A stretch of DNA of 64,000 nt, from assembly GCF_029227915.1 (NCBI RefSeq), contig NC_079882.1, forward strand, positions 8,434,001-8,498,000, written 5' to 3'. Below the pieces are notes generated by a model. The model saw only the letters and a list, made by a program, of their open reading frames with translations, had not been told where the DNA came from and made no database searches. This DNA is from Hydractinia symbiolongicarpus. Lineage: Eukaryota; Cnidaria; Hydrozoa; Anthoathecata; Hydractiniidae. The position numbers and the translations under genes are program-made. Of this stretch, positions 37,858 through 50,600 are shown in pieces; the stretch's first letter is position 1; each line of letters begins with the position of its first letter.

Positions 37858-38165
37858 TGCTTGTTTTGACCCCATACTGCTGGTTGTATGCTTGTTCTGT
37901 CATCATACTGCTGGTTGTATGCTTGTTCTTTCACCATACTGCTGGTTGTATGCTTGTTCTGTCATCATACTGCTGGTTGTATGCTTGTTCTCTCATCATA
38001 CTGCTGGTTGTATGCTTGTTCTGTCATCATACTGCTGGTTGTATGCTTGTTCTTTCACCATACTGCTGGTTGTATGCTTGTTCTGTCATCATACTGCTGG
38101 TTGTATGCTTGTTCTTTCACCATACTGCTTGGTGATATGCTCGTTCTCTCATCTTATTGCTGGTT
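37858..38165. repeat. 31-bp minisatellite
   Basis: About ten copies of a 31-base unit (tgctggttgtatgcttgttc followed by tgtcatcatac; variants tttcaccatac and tctcatcatac). Because 31 is one more than a multiple of three and no stop arises in any plus-strand frame, all three frames are open and encode the same Leu/Cys/Tyr-rich peptide in rotation. This is a by-product of the repeat, not a gene. Confidence 0.95.
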
Positions 38166-39409
38166 GTAGAAACACTCTACAGGCCACACCGGCACAGACT
38201 TCTGCAAACCAACCTGAAACGCAAGGCCTGATTTTTGAAGAAAATAAAACGCGCTTGCTCTTGTTTCCAGAGTTTGCTATGATTTACTCGTTTACTTGAC
38301 AAGCTAAAGCTAGGGGAACAAAAGGCAGGACTGTCGGGCGCATGTAATGCGACTTGTTCATCTGCGCATGCGCTTGAACATTATGCAGGTGTAGCCACTG
38401 CAAAAAGTAACCACGAAAATTTTACAAACGAAACAGATGGATACAGTCGATTTATGACTTAAAATAATAAATCGCTGAAATAAAAATTAACTTGCTGAGT
38501 GATAGAGAAATGTACATTTACTGTCATTAAATTAGAGTTATTTTTAATTTCATTTTTTGTCCCTTATTTTTGCAACGTCGATTTTTCGAATCTCAACTTT
38601 TAATTTTCAGAGCACGATTGTACTTTTTTCACTCGTGATTTTGTGTCTGTAGTTCACATATCACATATAAACATTTTTAAATGGTCATACTTAAACGTCA
38701 ACAGTAAACATGCTTCAAGTACTGCAACAGTTTGTGGAAGGTGAACATGACGTTATGTTGTCTTTCTGCAAAATGTTTTTAGTGCCCGCAGCAACTTTTT
38801 CATTGTATTGCAACGACTTTTAACTACGACACGTGGATGAGTTTTCGTGAGTGCGCTTGAAAAAAGTTCCACGTGTCGCCCTTGCTCTTTTGATTGCTGC
38901 GCAACCCGTAAAACGGGGACCACGTGCCACCGTACCGCCCCCGAGACAAATAGGTCTGGGGTTTTTTTCACTCATTTGTTCAATGTTTGTTTGGACTTCC
39001 TTCGTCATCCTTTTTGTTGTCGTCTCTTCTCATCGTATCTTATATCGGGTTTATTGTGCTGATCCTTCTCTCTTTAGAATAATTTGATAAATGTATTCTT
39101 AATTCTCTTTTAAATAAAAATTTTAAACATTCTGTAAGTATGTAGCTAGCTAAGGCGATACGTTTTCTGCATATTCAGCTCATATTCAGTTTAGAATTTA
39201 AAATGGAGGCAGTAAAAAAGTGAAGCTACTAGATAAATAATAATAGAGATAATATTATATAGATAGCTATAAGTCAACCCAAAACCCTGGCACTTGTAAT
39301 CTTAAAGAGTCTGCCTTTTCTTTATAAATATATTTTTTGTTCTAAAGATATTTTAGCTAGTTTTGATATGACAAAATTATTGATGATATATACTTGAAAT
39401 ATGTTTACC
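38166..39409. other. Intergenic spacer, no gene seen
   Basis: Short overlapping open frames at 38750-39090 on both strands follow a GC-richer patch with inverted cacgtg-containing words (about 38830-38940). No family motifs were found in any of them. Confidence 0.5.
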
Positions 39410-39652
39410 CATGGCAGTGGTTTAATATGGTCTAGTGAGAATGTTTCCATTACTATTTTTCACCCTGGTTTATTGGCTGTTGTTGAATGTTGCTGGTAGT
39501 TATCTCAGCATATAGCATGGACCCTATAATTGAGTCTGTTTAGCTCAAAATGAGTATTAAATACTTTAGGATGATTTCCCATCTAAGCTGTTGCCCCTAC
39601 TAGAAATAATAAACAGTATATCCATATGAGGGTCCTGACTGGCCGAAATCTA
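39410..39652 (+). mobile_element. SINE copy 2
   Basis: It shares the body and tail of the family: gttgaatgttgctggtagtt, ttgagtctgtttagctcaaa, cccatctaagctgttgcccc and agaaataataaacagtata. Its alignment with the complement of 43500-43775 runs over more than 150 bases. A TTAA element has inserted at its right edge. Confidence 0.65.
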
Positions 39653-40794
39653 TTAAGGTGTGAGTAAGGGGAAAAAATTGTTTTTTTTGCAAATTTTTTT
39701 TTAATTCTTTTATAAAAAAGGATAGGAATGCGACTTTTTTTCAAAAACACAATCCTCATCATTTGTCTTCCAGCTGAACGTGCTAAAAAAAAAATCAAAT
39801 ATAGGTGTAAATGTTTATGTTTCTCACTTTGGGAATAAACTGTGATATGAGCATATTTTGTAACAATACCGTATAATCACAACCAACGTTGTAAAAAACG
39901 ATACCATTGAATTTCTTGTGTATCGCTTTTCTTTTAATGATTGTTTGTTTTTATTCGATCAATTAAAAATCACTTCATTTTGACTTTCCTTAATGCTTTT
40001 TCGGGAAAAAAAAAATTTTAAAAGCAAGTAACACTAACAGCATCAAGCTATATAAAATATTAAAAATGTCTACTTATCGTCTCCTTCAAAAGAAAAGAAA
40101 AAAAATTAGAAGAAAGTGTTTTAACTCTCCAGTGTAGATTGAAAATAAAAAATAGTACGCAAATTGAACACAAGTGTAAGTTGAAAGAAAATAATGGATG
40201 TTTTATGACCATTTAACTATACGAAAGTGTTGATATTTTTAAAAATCTTTAAAGCTCTTTTTCGCACTGTCCATTTTTTGTGTTACTACTGCTAGCCTTT
40301 TCATCTTCATTTACAAAACTATAAAAGCTACAAGGTGGAGGTGAGCGGCTTTTAAACACAGATGTTATATCTAAAGACGATTTTAAATTTAATTTGTAAG
40401 TGTGAACAGACCTCGAGTTATGACGTATTTTTTAGCGAATTATGGTTTGTAATTCGATAAAAAAAGTTAATGGAAAATATCTTCAAAACGGAAAGTAATT
40501 ACACTATAATTTTCAGACCGTTTTTAGATTAATGTATTGTGATTACAAAACAGTGAACATCAATCATGAAAAACTAAAGGTTTTGTAAATGGAGATGCAT
40601 TAGTAAAGGAGGAGTCATTTTTTAGCGTCTTTTAACCTCTTCAATTTTATTTCGTTTCCAATAATTTTTATATCATCTTTTTAGGCAATTTTATAAACTT
40701 TCAGAAAATATTACACAACAATATTGCGACTTTCACATAATTTTAATAGAAGCTATTTTAAAACATCACACTTTTTCCCTTACTCACACCTTAA
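39653..40794. mobile_element. Second TTAA-flanked non-autonomous DNA transposon
   Basis: Inverted ends GGTGTGAGTAAGGGGAAAAA (39657 onward) and, as complement of the right end, GGTGTGAGTAAGGGAAAAAG sit directly inside TTAA at 39653-39656 and 40791-40794. The 1.14-kb body is non-coding. Its ends differ from the TTAA element in CTTN, so this is another family. piggyBac- or Kolobok-type integration is suggested by the target site only. Confidence 0.65.
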
Positions 40795-41651
40795 GGCCAC
40801 CATCCAAAATATGTTATGTTCGTGTCCTGAAGACCTTGCAAAAATGTGTCGGTTGGTCAGGGGTATTTTTCCTAGGATTTTCAGGTCAGAGCAAATAACT
40901 TCGCTTCCAGCGCCTAAAAACAGTATAGCGCTACTTGACATTGTTTGCAGACTAAACTGTAATACAGCAAGACTTTAGTCGATACCATTTCGGAAAAATA
41001 ATTAAGCAAGATAGAATATGCTTGTCGTAACACCCTCCTCCGTTATGAATTTGAAAAAAATGACTTTAACGCTGCAAAAGACTTTAAATATTCTCAACTA
41101 AACAACCATAGTCCTAAAAAGAACTGGTACTTAAATTTAAATTTTCCTATAAAACTGCACAAAAAACAATAAAAGAACACAAAAATTGTTTGTTTTATTA
41201 TTTTAAGTAGGAGAATAATAACTTGCTGTATAACTTTCAAAACAATACTATATTCTGTACAACTTTCAAACAGCACACAAATAATTCTTGCTGTATAACT
41301 TTCAAAACAACACAAGAAAAATTCTTGCTGCATAACTTTTAAAAACAAGTGTTTGAGCATGCAAGTATTTTTATCTTTTCACCTTGAGAACTAGCGACAT
41401 ATTTTTTAGTGAGACAAATTAAAAAATATAAACTGTGCGTTATGCAAAAATACAAAAAAAAAACGGTTGTCGTAACACCCTCCCCCAACTAATTAAGTTG
41501 GAGTCGCCTTATTCAGACATTTATGTTATGCACATTTGCAACACAAAAGCTGCACTCCTTTAGTTTTCATGAAAATTTTGAAAGTCAAAGTTTTTTAAGG
41601 CCTTGTTATCAATGGTTTCATAATATTATTTGTTTCTTTTAGATATAAAAA
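40795..41651. other. Region upstream of the TGN38-like gene
   Basis: AT-rich sequence expected to hold the promoter and 5' leader of the plus-strand gene at 41652. It has three or four imperfect copies of cttgctgtataactttcaaaacaa-like words (41220-41345). No core promoter motif can be assigned with confidence. Confidence 0.45.
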
Positions 41652-44600
41652 ATGATTGGAAAGTTCTTTTATGTCAGCATTCTTTACTGTTTACTCTATC
41701 TGGTAATTATTCAATGCCAACAAGGTAACTTTTTTTAATAAGTTACCTGTTATTCTTATTTATTTAAGTCAGTCCTATTAAAACATAAAATAATTTTTTT
41801 TGCAATTTTTATAAGAATATCTAATAAATCGTGCCTTTTTTAGTTTAACCAATTTAAATTACAAAATTTTGATTTGCTATAGAGCAAATTCGATTCTTTT
41901 CAAGCTAGAATCTTTTTTTTTTAATATAAACATTTATTTACCATTTTTTCTGAATTATGTAGTTTTTAATTGTTTTCTAAAAAGCTTCGTTTACTAAGTA
42001 CATTAGCATTGCTTAAAGTATCCCCAGCGGTCACTGTAATCAAGGAGAATTTAAAATGGCCAGTCAAGTCAATTTTTTTGGTGGCCAAGAAAATCAGCGT
42101 AGTAAAGTGGGAGTCTCAATAAAACTTTGTAACTAGCTAGTTAGGGGACAATATTAAACATAAAATTCCAAAAAACGCAAAAATATTTTGCCAGTAATAT
42201 AGCATGGATACTTTTTGCATCTACAATGTTCTTAAGGTTTAAAAAAATTGTTACAAGGGTTAATTTACCATGTTTTTATCATAGTGTCAAAATATGCTCT
42301 GTTGTCATGTCTTATCAATATCAATAATAATCAATATTAATAATCAAACAACAGCTTTACTGACAAAACTGTTATAGCAGTGTTATACCCCATTTACATT
42401 ACAAATTAATAATAATTAATAATGTACAGGGTTAGAAAGGTAAACAATGAGAAGAGTTTCAATCACTACAACACTAGCTGCTCATTGTTTAAAACAAAGA
42501 GAGAGAAGATCCTAATGTAACTGCAAGAAGAAACAAAACAAACTGCACTTAAAATAAGAATGTTTTGATATTTTAAAACACTTTCGATTTGTAGGTGTTT
42601 TATTCTATTTTTATTTATTTCTTTACATACGCTACTTATAAGATATTAATAACAATTGACGTATCTTGACTTTATAATTTTGGTAAAATTTTAGCCTGAT
42701 ATTAAATTAACTATTTTTATGCACTATATTTAAAGTAAGCTGTGCATTATTACTCAGGTTTTAATAACTTTTTATGTAGTGATAACAACTTTTGAAAAAC
42801 ATATAATATTACATAATAAACTATCCCACCTGGTTTCATTGGAAAGTTCATCAAACATGTATAACTGAAATATCCTAACAAAAAGGATGCATTGTTTCTG
42901 CTTACCAAAACATAAGAACTAAACAGAGAGACAACAAGCAAAAAGAAGAATATGATCACTGCCACTGAAAAAAGCAGTAAATGAAATATTTGATTTACAA
43001 TTTAACAATTTCTTTGTAGAGTGATTTGCAAAAAAGGCATTTTAATTTGCAAACTGCACCTGTTAATTCAAACCATGATGCATATAATATTTTTAATAAT
43101 AATAATTCAAAAATGTTATCATTACAGTTTAAATTATCTGGTTGAGAAAAATCCCTGTTGTTAGATTCCATTATGTAAATTTTTTTATATGCTGTATTTC
43201 CTCTTGTTTTTTTTAATTATGTTTTTTTTGCTTAATATTATTATTTTTTTTTTAGATGCATTCGAGGTACCAGATATAAAAAGTGAGATATTTATTTGCA
43301 TTAAACAAGTAGTGATGAAGAAATTCTTTAAGCTATTTCTTTTGAACTAAGCTACAATTTGCATGATATCTGTTTAGATTGTCTACAAAAAATCATTATT
43401 TTGTTAGTTTTCAACTGATCTTCAAAATTTCTTGCTGACCACAAAAATTTTGGGTCAGAATTTTTTGACACTTTAATTTTCCAGTATTTCACTGATTCCC
43501 AAGATAGATAGATGTGCATATTTTACAAAGCTAGCCTCACAAAGGGAAATAATAGACAGGGATATACCTTGTCTATTATTTCCAGGAGGGGCCATGGCTT
43601 AGATGGGGAGTCCTAGAGTACTTAATGCTCTTTTTGAGCTACACAGACCCAATTAGAGCCCGCGCTCTACTAGACAACTCCCGGCAACATCCAACGGCCC
43701 ACACAATGTGCCCAATTTCCCTCACATGGCTTGGGTAAACCCGGGGCTATGGTAACATTCAGGTATTAAAACTACATGAATAAAAAATTTTTGGAGACAT
43801 CAAATATTTCATAATTATGTCGAACTCAGTGAAATACAGTATTAATCAAGGGTTCCAAGTACAGGCCTAACGATAAGTAGGCACCCATGCAATAAATTGC
43901 ACATCCAAAACATCAATAATTTTGTTTGTGTGAGTCAGCAACAACAAAGTTAACATCAATCTCTGTACCAATCTTTTTTGTATTGATAGAAATAATTGAA
44001 CACATAGCTTAGCAATAAAACCAAAAAAATAACATATTAGCAACAGGTGTGTGCATGATTTTTTTGTTTCCGATTAAAAAGGATTTATTTAAAGGAACAT
44101 GTTGTGAGATTTACTGATCTAACCGTGGGTATGATTACTTAAATAAGTATGATAGGGATAAGTCTGTATCCTCTGTAACCTCCTTTCCAGAGGTTGTTGT
44201 AAATATAAAAAAGCTAGCAATCCTTCGAATAGGATATCGGTATATGCAGCTGTTATACAAATTTTAAAAAATTAATGAAAAAGAACTGCCAAAACAAGTT
44301 TACAGCATTTAAAAGAACACTGTCTCAATGCGTTCCATGATACAGTGAGACAGGGTTCCAATTAGAAAAGTAAAGTCAATTTTTGGCACTCTGTAATGAA
44401 GTAAACCACCATCTAGATATGGCGTAGGAACACTGTAGATCAATTACCATTGGCTTCTTCATTAGTAGCTACTTGTTTTTCGACGAGAATTTGTATTTTT
44501 TTGTGACCTGCGAGCTTTACTTTTTCCTGTGCTATTATTTTTTATGTTGGAGACAAGTGGGGGACATTTAAACTCGTAAACCCCCACCACTCTTAGATAT

Positions 44601-47600
44601 TTTATCAATATGTAACTCAAACATAAACATTTTTTGTTGTAAAAAAATTTAAATACAAAAATACTTATTATTATTATTATTATTAACTTTCATTGGCATT
44701 GCATTGCCTGTGTTAACAATCGCTTTCATTCTTCTTCTGCAGGTCTGTCTTTCGTGTGTCAACAATCGCTTTCATTCTTCTTCTGCAGGTTTCTCTTCCG
44801 TCCACCATTTTGGTTAGCGCATGTAGCGTTGTATTAGATTCATCACTTCATATCTTTTTGGTCTACCAACTTTGTTCTTCCCTTCAAATGTGTAGTATAA
44901 CAGTCTTGATAAATTGTTTGGTGTCCATACGACAGATGTGGCCAAAGAGAGACTGAGCTTTATTGATCGTTTGCATTACTCGCATTTTGGGTTGGACTCA
45001 TTAAGTTCCATAAGCAAGTGTTATTCTACATTTTATTTCCTTTTCACAACTATCGGCTGAAAACAGGCTTCCTAAATATACAAAATGATCAACTGTTTCA
45101 ATGTCCTCTCTGTTTAATATGATGTTTCAATTATTCGAGTTTGTACTAGTGTTGTATTTATAAAAATACAAACTATAAAATAATATGGATAAAAAAACTA
45201 TTGAAGTTCAACGCAAGAAAAATGACACTAAATTAAGCACATTTTAGCGTTTTCTGTATTGATTTAAATTAATCACAAGTGGTGATAAACTGTGTTGAAT
45301 GATTGTTGTTAAAGCACAAAAAAAGATTGATTTTTCACTAATTGCTTCATTGCCTTAGGAGACAACTATATGATAATTATTGAAACTACTAACCTTTCAT
45401 CTTCTATAAGACTTTAATACTCTACCTTCTTCAGTAATCTTTTGTTCCGATATTTTATGATAAACACACAACAAGAACTTCACATATCTCTTTGAATCAC
45501 ATATTTCTTCAGTCATACATTTCTAGAGTCAAAAGCAGGTAGTGACATAAGTTTCTACCTGCTAAGGAACCAACAGATAAATGTACATCACCAAAAGGCG
45601 TTTAAACCGCAATAATCTTTTTAACTTTAAATTCACATAATCATGTGCAATATTTTGCTCAACATCCCAAGCTCTACACAGTAAAAGCAATGGGTTAACC
45701 ATTTTTTGTGTATGAGTAGGTCACATAGTAACATATGACGTGAGCTGTTAAATATTATGTCTGGCATTTTATCACAGACTCTTAAAGTCATGTGATCTTA
45801 TATGTACGACACATTTTTTTTATCTCAGTGTCTAATACTGTCCTCTAGCAATCTGAATTATTATTTATAAACAATGAACAAATGCTCCTCGCCTAATTAA
45901 GTAGATTTTTTTACTTGTTATCTAACTAATCTGTAAAAAAGAATAAAGTTTTAGAAAAGAAGAAGCAAAGTAACAAATTTATGGTTGCAAACCCAATTTT
46001 CATGAAAGTGTATTATTTAAAACTTGTTAAAAACATTGCTGATATGATAAAAAAGGAAAAACAGCTTTCAATCAAAACAGCTTTCTGTGCGACATTAAAA
46101 TTAAACAGCAAAAACTTATTTTATCTATTAATGTGTTCAGAAATTTATTAACCACATTAAAAGGTAACGACAGTTCCACTCCTACCTTTAACCGTTTATG
46201 AACAATCTATCAAAAAATTTATTCCAAAATATACAATCATACAAAATTACCCAGGGTGTTTGGTATTCTCCTGCTGAAACCTTTTCAGGCTATGTTTGTT
46301 TTACTGATTTTAAAAGTCAAAAATACCGTAAAAAGTTAAATAGGATCTATCATATTTTGAATTTTCTATTAGTGATGCTGTTATTCACCGACACTGTGCG
46401 AATATTTTTTTTTAATTACATACTAATTCTTATTGATTTTTAGATGATACATGCTCTGTAGTTGATCAACAGAATTGTAAAAATGCTAATGCATATTGTA
46501 AACTGAATTCAGAAGAGAAACCTATGTGTCATTGTCTTCATGATTATAAGCTACTCAAAAAGGGAAAAAAAAAGAAGTGTGTCAAAGTGGGTATGTACAT
46601 CATTTTGTTTATAAAGCATATTAAGAATTACATGAAATATACCAGAACCTACCTTTCTTTTCATTTAAATAGACTTCCTTCCCTGCAATCACTAAAGCAG
46701 CTTATTTCTTTGATTCAACTTTCTGCTTAGGTAACAAGAAAATAATCTTCTTTCCATACCCTCTGAAACAGAGCTAAAACTCTTTGCATTGCCAAAGTAG
46801 TTATAGCTTGTGGGAAAAGTATTTTCAATGAACAAATTAAGGCTTCTTAAAGAAAAATAGACATTGGACAACAAGTCATGCTCCCAATTTTGTGATAATT
46901 GTTAGTGTGTGCTTGTTTTTAAAAAATAGAGATTTTAAATAAAATGTAGTAAAAAAATATTTAACCCTGTACACCACACAATGGCCAGTGATAACCTAGG
47001 AACATGCAAGTCCTAACCTAGGCCCATGCAATTTTCAAACTTTTGTATCAAAATTTTAAACCTATGTGAGAAGTAGTTGTGAGTAGGGTGCTGCAACGCA
47101 ACTAATAATTTATTATGATTAAAAAATATAAATGATTATTTTAGTTTAGCTATACTGCAATTTACTCATGGCCAGTTCATGCCAAAATAAAGGTGGTGCT
47201 TCATATCACAGATAAACAATGATTTACATCATAATATACTTTCTTATATTAATTAATACATCAAAAAATTCTCTAAAATTTATCCTTAAACTAAATAATG
47301 AGGTTTTGGAGGATGACCTACTAGGCTATTATTTTGTATCAAAATTGTTTAAAATTGATCAAGATATCATGACATTTTGCGATAGTAGATTTATTAATAT
47401 CTCACTATTTCTTTAAGTTTTAAAGGGTTAAATTGCCATTGTCAAAAATGCGCTTTTTCCAAAACAAAAAGTATGGTAGCACTTAAGGGGTTAATATTCT
47501 CTTTAATAGCTCTGACATCAATGATTTAATCCTTATAAATTTTTGGCAACAACTGTTTTCAAATTAAAATATTCAGTGCTGCTATGATAATGACTTATTT

Positions 47601-50600
47601 GAAACTAAAATGCAAATAAGATCTAAATTTAGTTCTGCTAGATTGAAAGCATTAACAAATAATTAATTTTAGGACCTCATGTAATCAGGTTAGAGCAGTG
47701 CTTAAAATTAACATTTGATCCCCAGTGGTCACCATAACTATCAAAAATTTAAAATAGTCAAGTCAATTTCTTTGGTGGTCAAGACAAATTAAAGGAAAAT
47801 ATCATAAAGCAACTGATGTTTTAGAATAAATGAATGCTTTTGTATAAACAGGTGGTTTTAAATAAGCTTTGCAACTACTTATGGGACAAATGCTGTTAAT
47901 ACTCTTTATACTCTTTTTTTACGATGGTACAGCCTATGTACAGCAATGCTAGAAGTCGTGCCAGGATTAACGATTCACTTAGTGATAAATTTAGTGCAAA
48001 TGTTGGTGTACATCAGCGTTCTGTACTTAGTCCTTTGTTGTTTGTTCTAGTCTTAGAAGCGCTGTCGATGGAGTTCAGACAGGTTTCTTCATGGGAGTTT
48101 TTGTATGCAGATGATTTGGTTCTCATAGCAGAGTTGATGGAAGAATTAGTTGAAAAGTTTGAGAAGTGGAAGAAAGGACTAGAAGAGAAAGGGCTAAGGG
48201 TGAACACAGCAGTCATTAGCATTGCAGCCAAGTGTGACCTTATAGTTGGAAAGTGGCCTTGTGGAGTTTAAAGGAAAGGGGTTGGTAGTAACTCAATTTT
48301 TTGTCAGACTTGCAAGCATTGGGAAGAAGTGCAGTAGTATTGGTGGAAGATTAAGAGCTGACATTCAGTTTGTATGCAAGTGTTGGAAAGGTGAGATTAT
48401 AGAGAATGAAGTATTTACAGCTTCAATGATGTACAACAGTGGCTCGTCAGAGATAGTTGAGAACTTCTGTTACTTAGGTGATATGTTGTGCAGTGAAGGG
48501 GGTGTGGGAAAAAGTGTTACTTGCAGGATAGGTTCTGCTTGGAAAAAGTTTATAGAGTTACTTCCTTTGTTGACTAGCAGAGTCTTGTCAATTGAGTTAA
48601 AAGGTAGGTTGTATGAGGCCCATGTAAGAAGTGTTATGTTGTACGGTAGTGAAACAGGAAGATCTTGACCGTTTAGAAAGGAATGATATGAAAATGGTTA
48701 GGTGGATGTGTAATGCCAGTCCGAGAGACAGAAAGAGTTCAGATGAGCTAAGAAGCAGGCTAAGTATCCGTAGAATTAAAGATGTTATCCAGATAAGAAG
48801 ATTGAATTGGCTGGGGCGGTAAGTAAGTGTAGAGACTTGATAGTTCCTGGGGCAAAGCTCCAAAGACCGGGAAAGACCTGGCAGGAGGTTATAAGGACAG
48901 ACTTGATACAAAGGAAGTTGAGTTTAGATCTAACACAGTCTAGATCAGATTGGAAGAGGGCCAATAATATACCCCGTCCAACCCATGCTAGCATGGAAAA
49001 CGGACGTTAAGCCGAAAATGATGATGATAAGTATTGAAAAAATTAATTTTTAACCACTGGTGAGAAAGTCTTGTCATTTTAGCATGTGCGATCACACTAG
49101 CACAATTCCACATATACCCAAAACAGATTTGGGTGTGATGTTTTCAGCTCTAAATTGCAAGCGTGAATAAATATCACACATGCAAGTGTCTTTTTGTTTC
49201 AGACTGTTTAATTGAAGTTTTAAAATCACACCAAAAAATCCATTTTTTCGTGTGTAATTTGTCACACAGTTAGCCTTTTCTTCATTGTCAAAACTCACGA
49301 AACTGTTTTAACAATACTGTAAATCGTATTTTACTTCAACTGTGTTGTAGTCAAAGTAATGTTAGTTTCTTTTAAGTGTTGCAAAAAACCCTGATATTTT
49401 TTCTTTCCTTAGTTTCGAGTATAATAGTTTGGAAAGGGATGTAGAATTTATTTTTTGTTTTAGTTCCTACCACCAAAAAACCAACAACACCAACAACAAC
49501 AACAACAACAACTACTACTACAGGTAATCTCTTTTTGGCTGTTTTGGCTGTTTAAGTGCATTTTCAAGTATTACCAAGAGTAGAATTAAAATATCCTAAA
49601 CTGTAAATACAAAGCAACTGTTCTTCCAAAGTTTATTAAAGTTCACAAACCTTAAGGTTCGTTTCCATTAGTGTATGTACACTTAAACAAAATCTCATTT
49701 TTTGTCCACGTTGACTACAAAAAATCAATAAATGCGGTTATATAGAAATGAATAGGCTTTATTATGTATACTCTTACAAGTTTTACAAGCATTTGTGAAT
49801 TTCATTTTTGTCAGCACAAGCTTTTACAAATTTGTTAAAAAATATTTTTCCTAATAAAGTGTTTAACTCATCCTGGCACGGAAAATACAAAGCCTACAAA
49901 GCTTTGCATTTCGTTTTTAAAATGAAACAAAGTCTGTTAAAAGTGTGAACCAGGCATTTTCTAACCAGGGCATGGGAAGGAACATTGGAAATTACCTGGT
50001 TTTAGTGGACTTAAAGTTGTTTTTCTTTTAGTTCTGTTTGGTTAATAGATTATATTAGATTTAACCAAGTTATTTCTTGTTTTAGTTTCTTTTACAACAA
50101 AAACACCAACTACTGCAGATAGTGAAAGTGGAAGTGGAGATGGAAATGAAAGTAGTAAGGGACAACCAATTTAACGTTTTTCTAAAATCCTTTCCTCTTT
50201 TTTCCAGCACAACTAGGGCCGGCAGATTTATTGATGGAAAGACTTAATACATAATAAATCTTGAGATACTAATTATCTGTTTTAAATAGCAAAATATAAA
50301 AACAAGTTTAAAATAGCATAAACTTTTCGGTAAAAACCATCCTTAATGCATACATAGATGTATTAAAATTTATTACATCTATGTATGCACTGAGGATGGC
50401 TTTTACCAAAAAGCTTGTGCTATTTTAATTTTTTTTATATATTTTACTTTTTACCACATTCTATGGCGAGTTACTATAATAATTATCTGTTATCTCTGTT
50501 TTTCCCTTTTATTTACAGATGCAGCTGAAGTTACTGCAACAACTGGTAAGTTTTACTGTCACTCTTTTGCCTGGGCTTTTTTGGAGGTATTAGATCCTTA

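Noticed and set aside
37794-38299. Overlapping 93-150-codon open frames rich in Cys, Leu and Tyr
   Set aside because: They are the same 31-bp repeat read in three frames; there is no start context, splice sites or family match.
42750-42965. Hydrophobic 71-codon minus-strand open frame resembling a signal peptide or TM protein
   Set aside because: AT-rich DNA often yields hydrophobic frames (Phe, Leu, Ile); no other support.
46198-46443. 81-codon plus-strand open frame next to the EGF exon
   Set aside because: It ends one base before the EGF exon begins (46444), its tail being the splice acceptor itself, and it has no coding signature.
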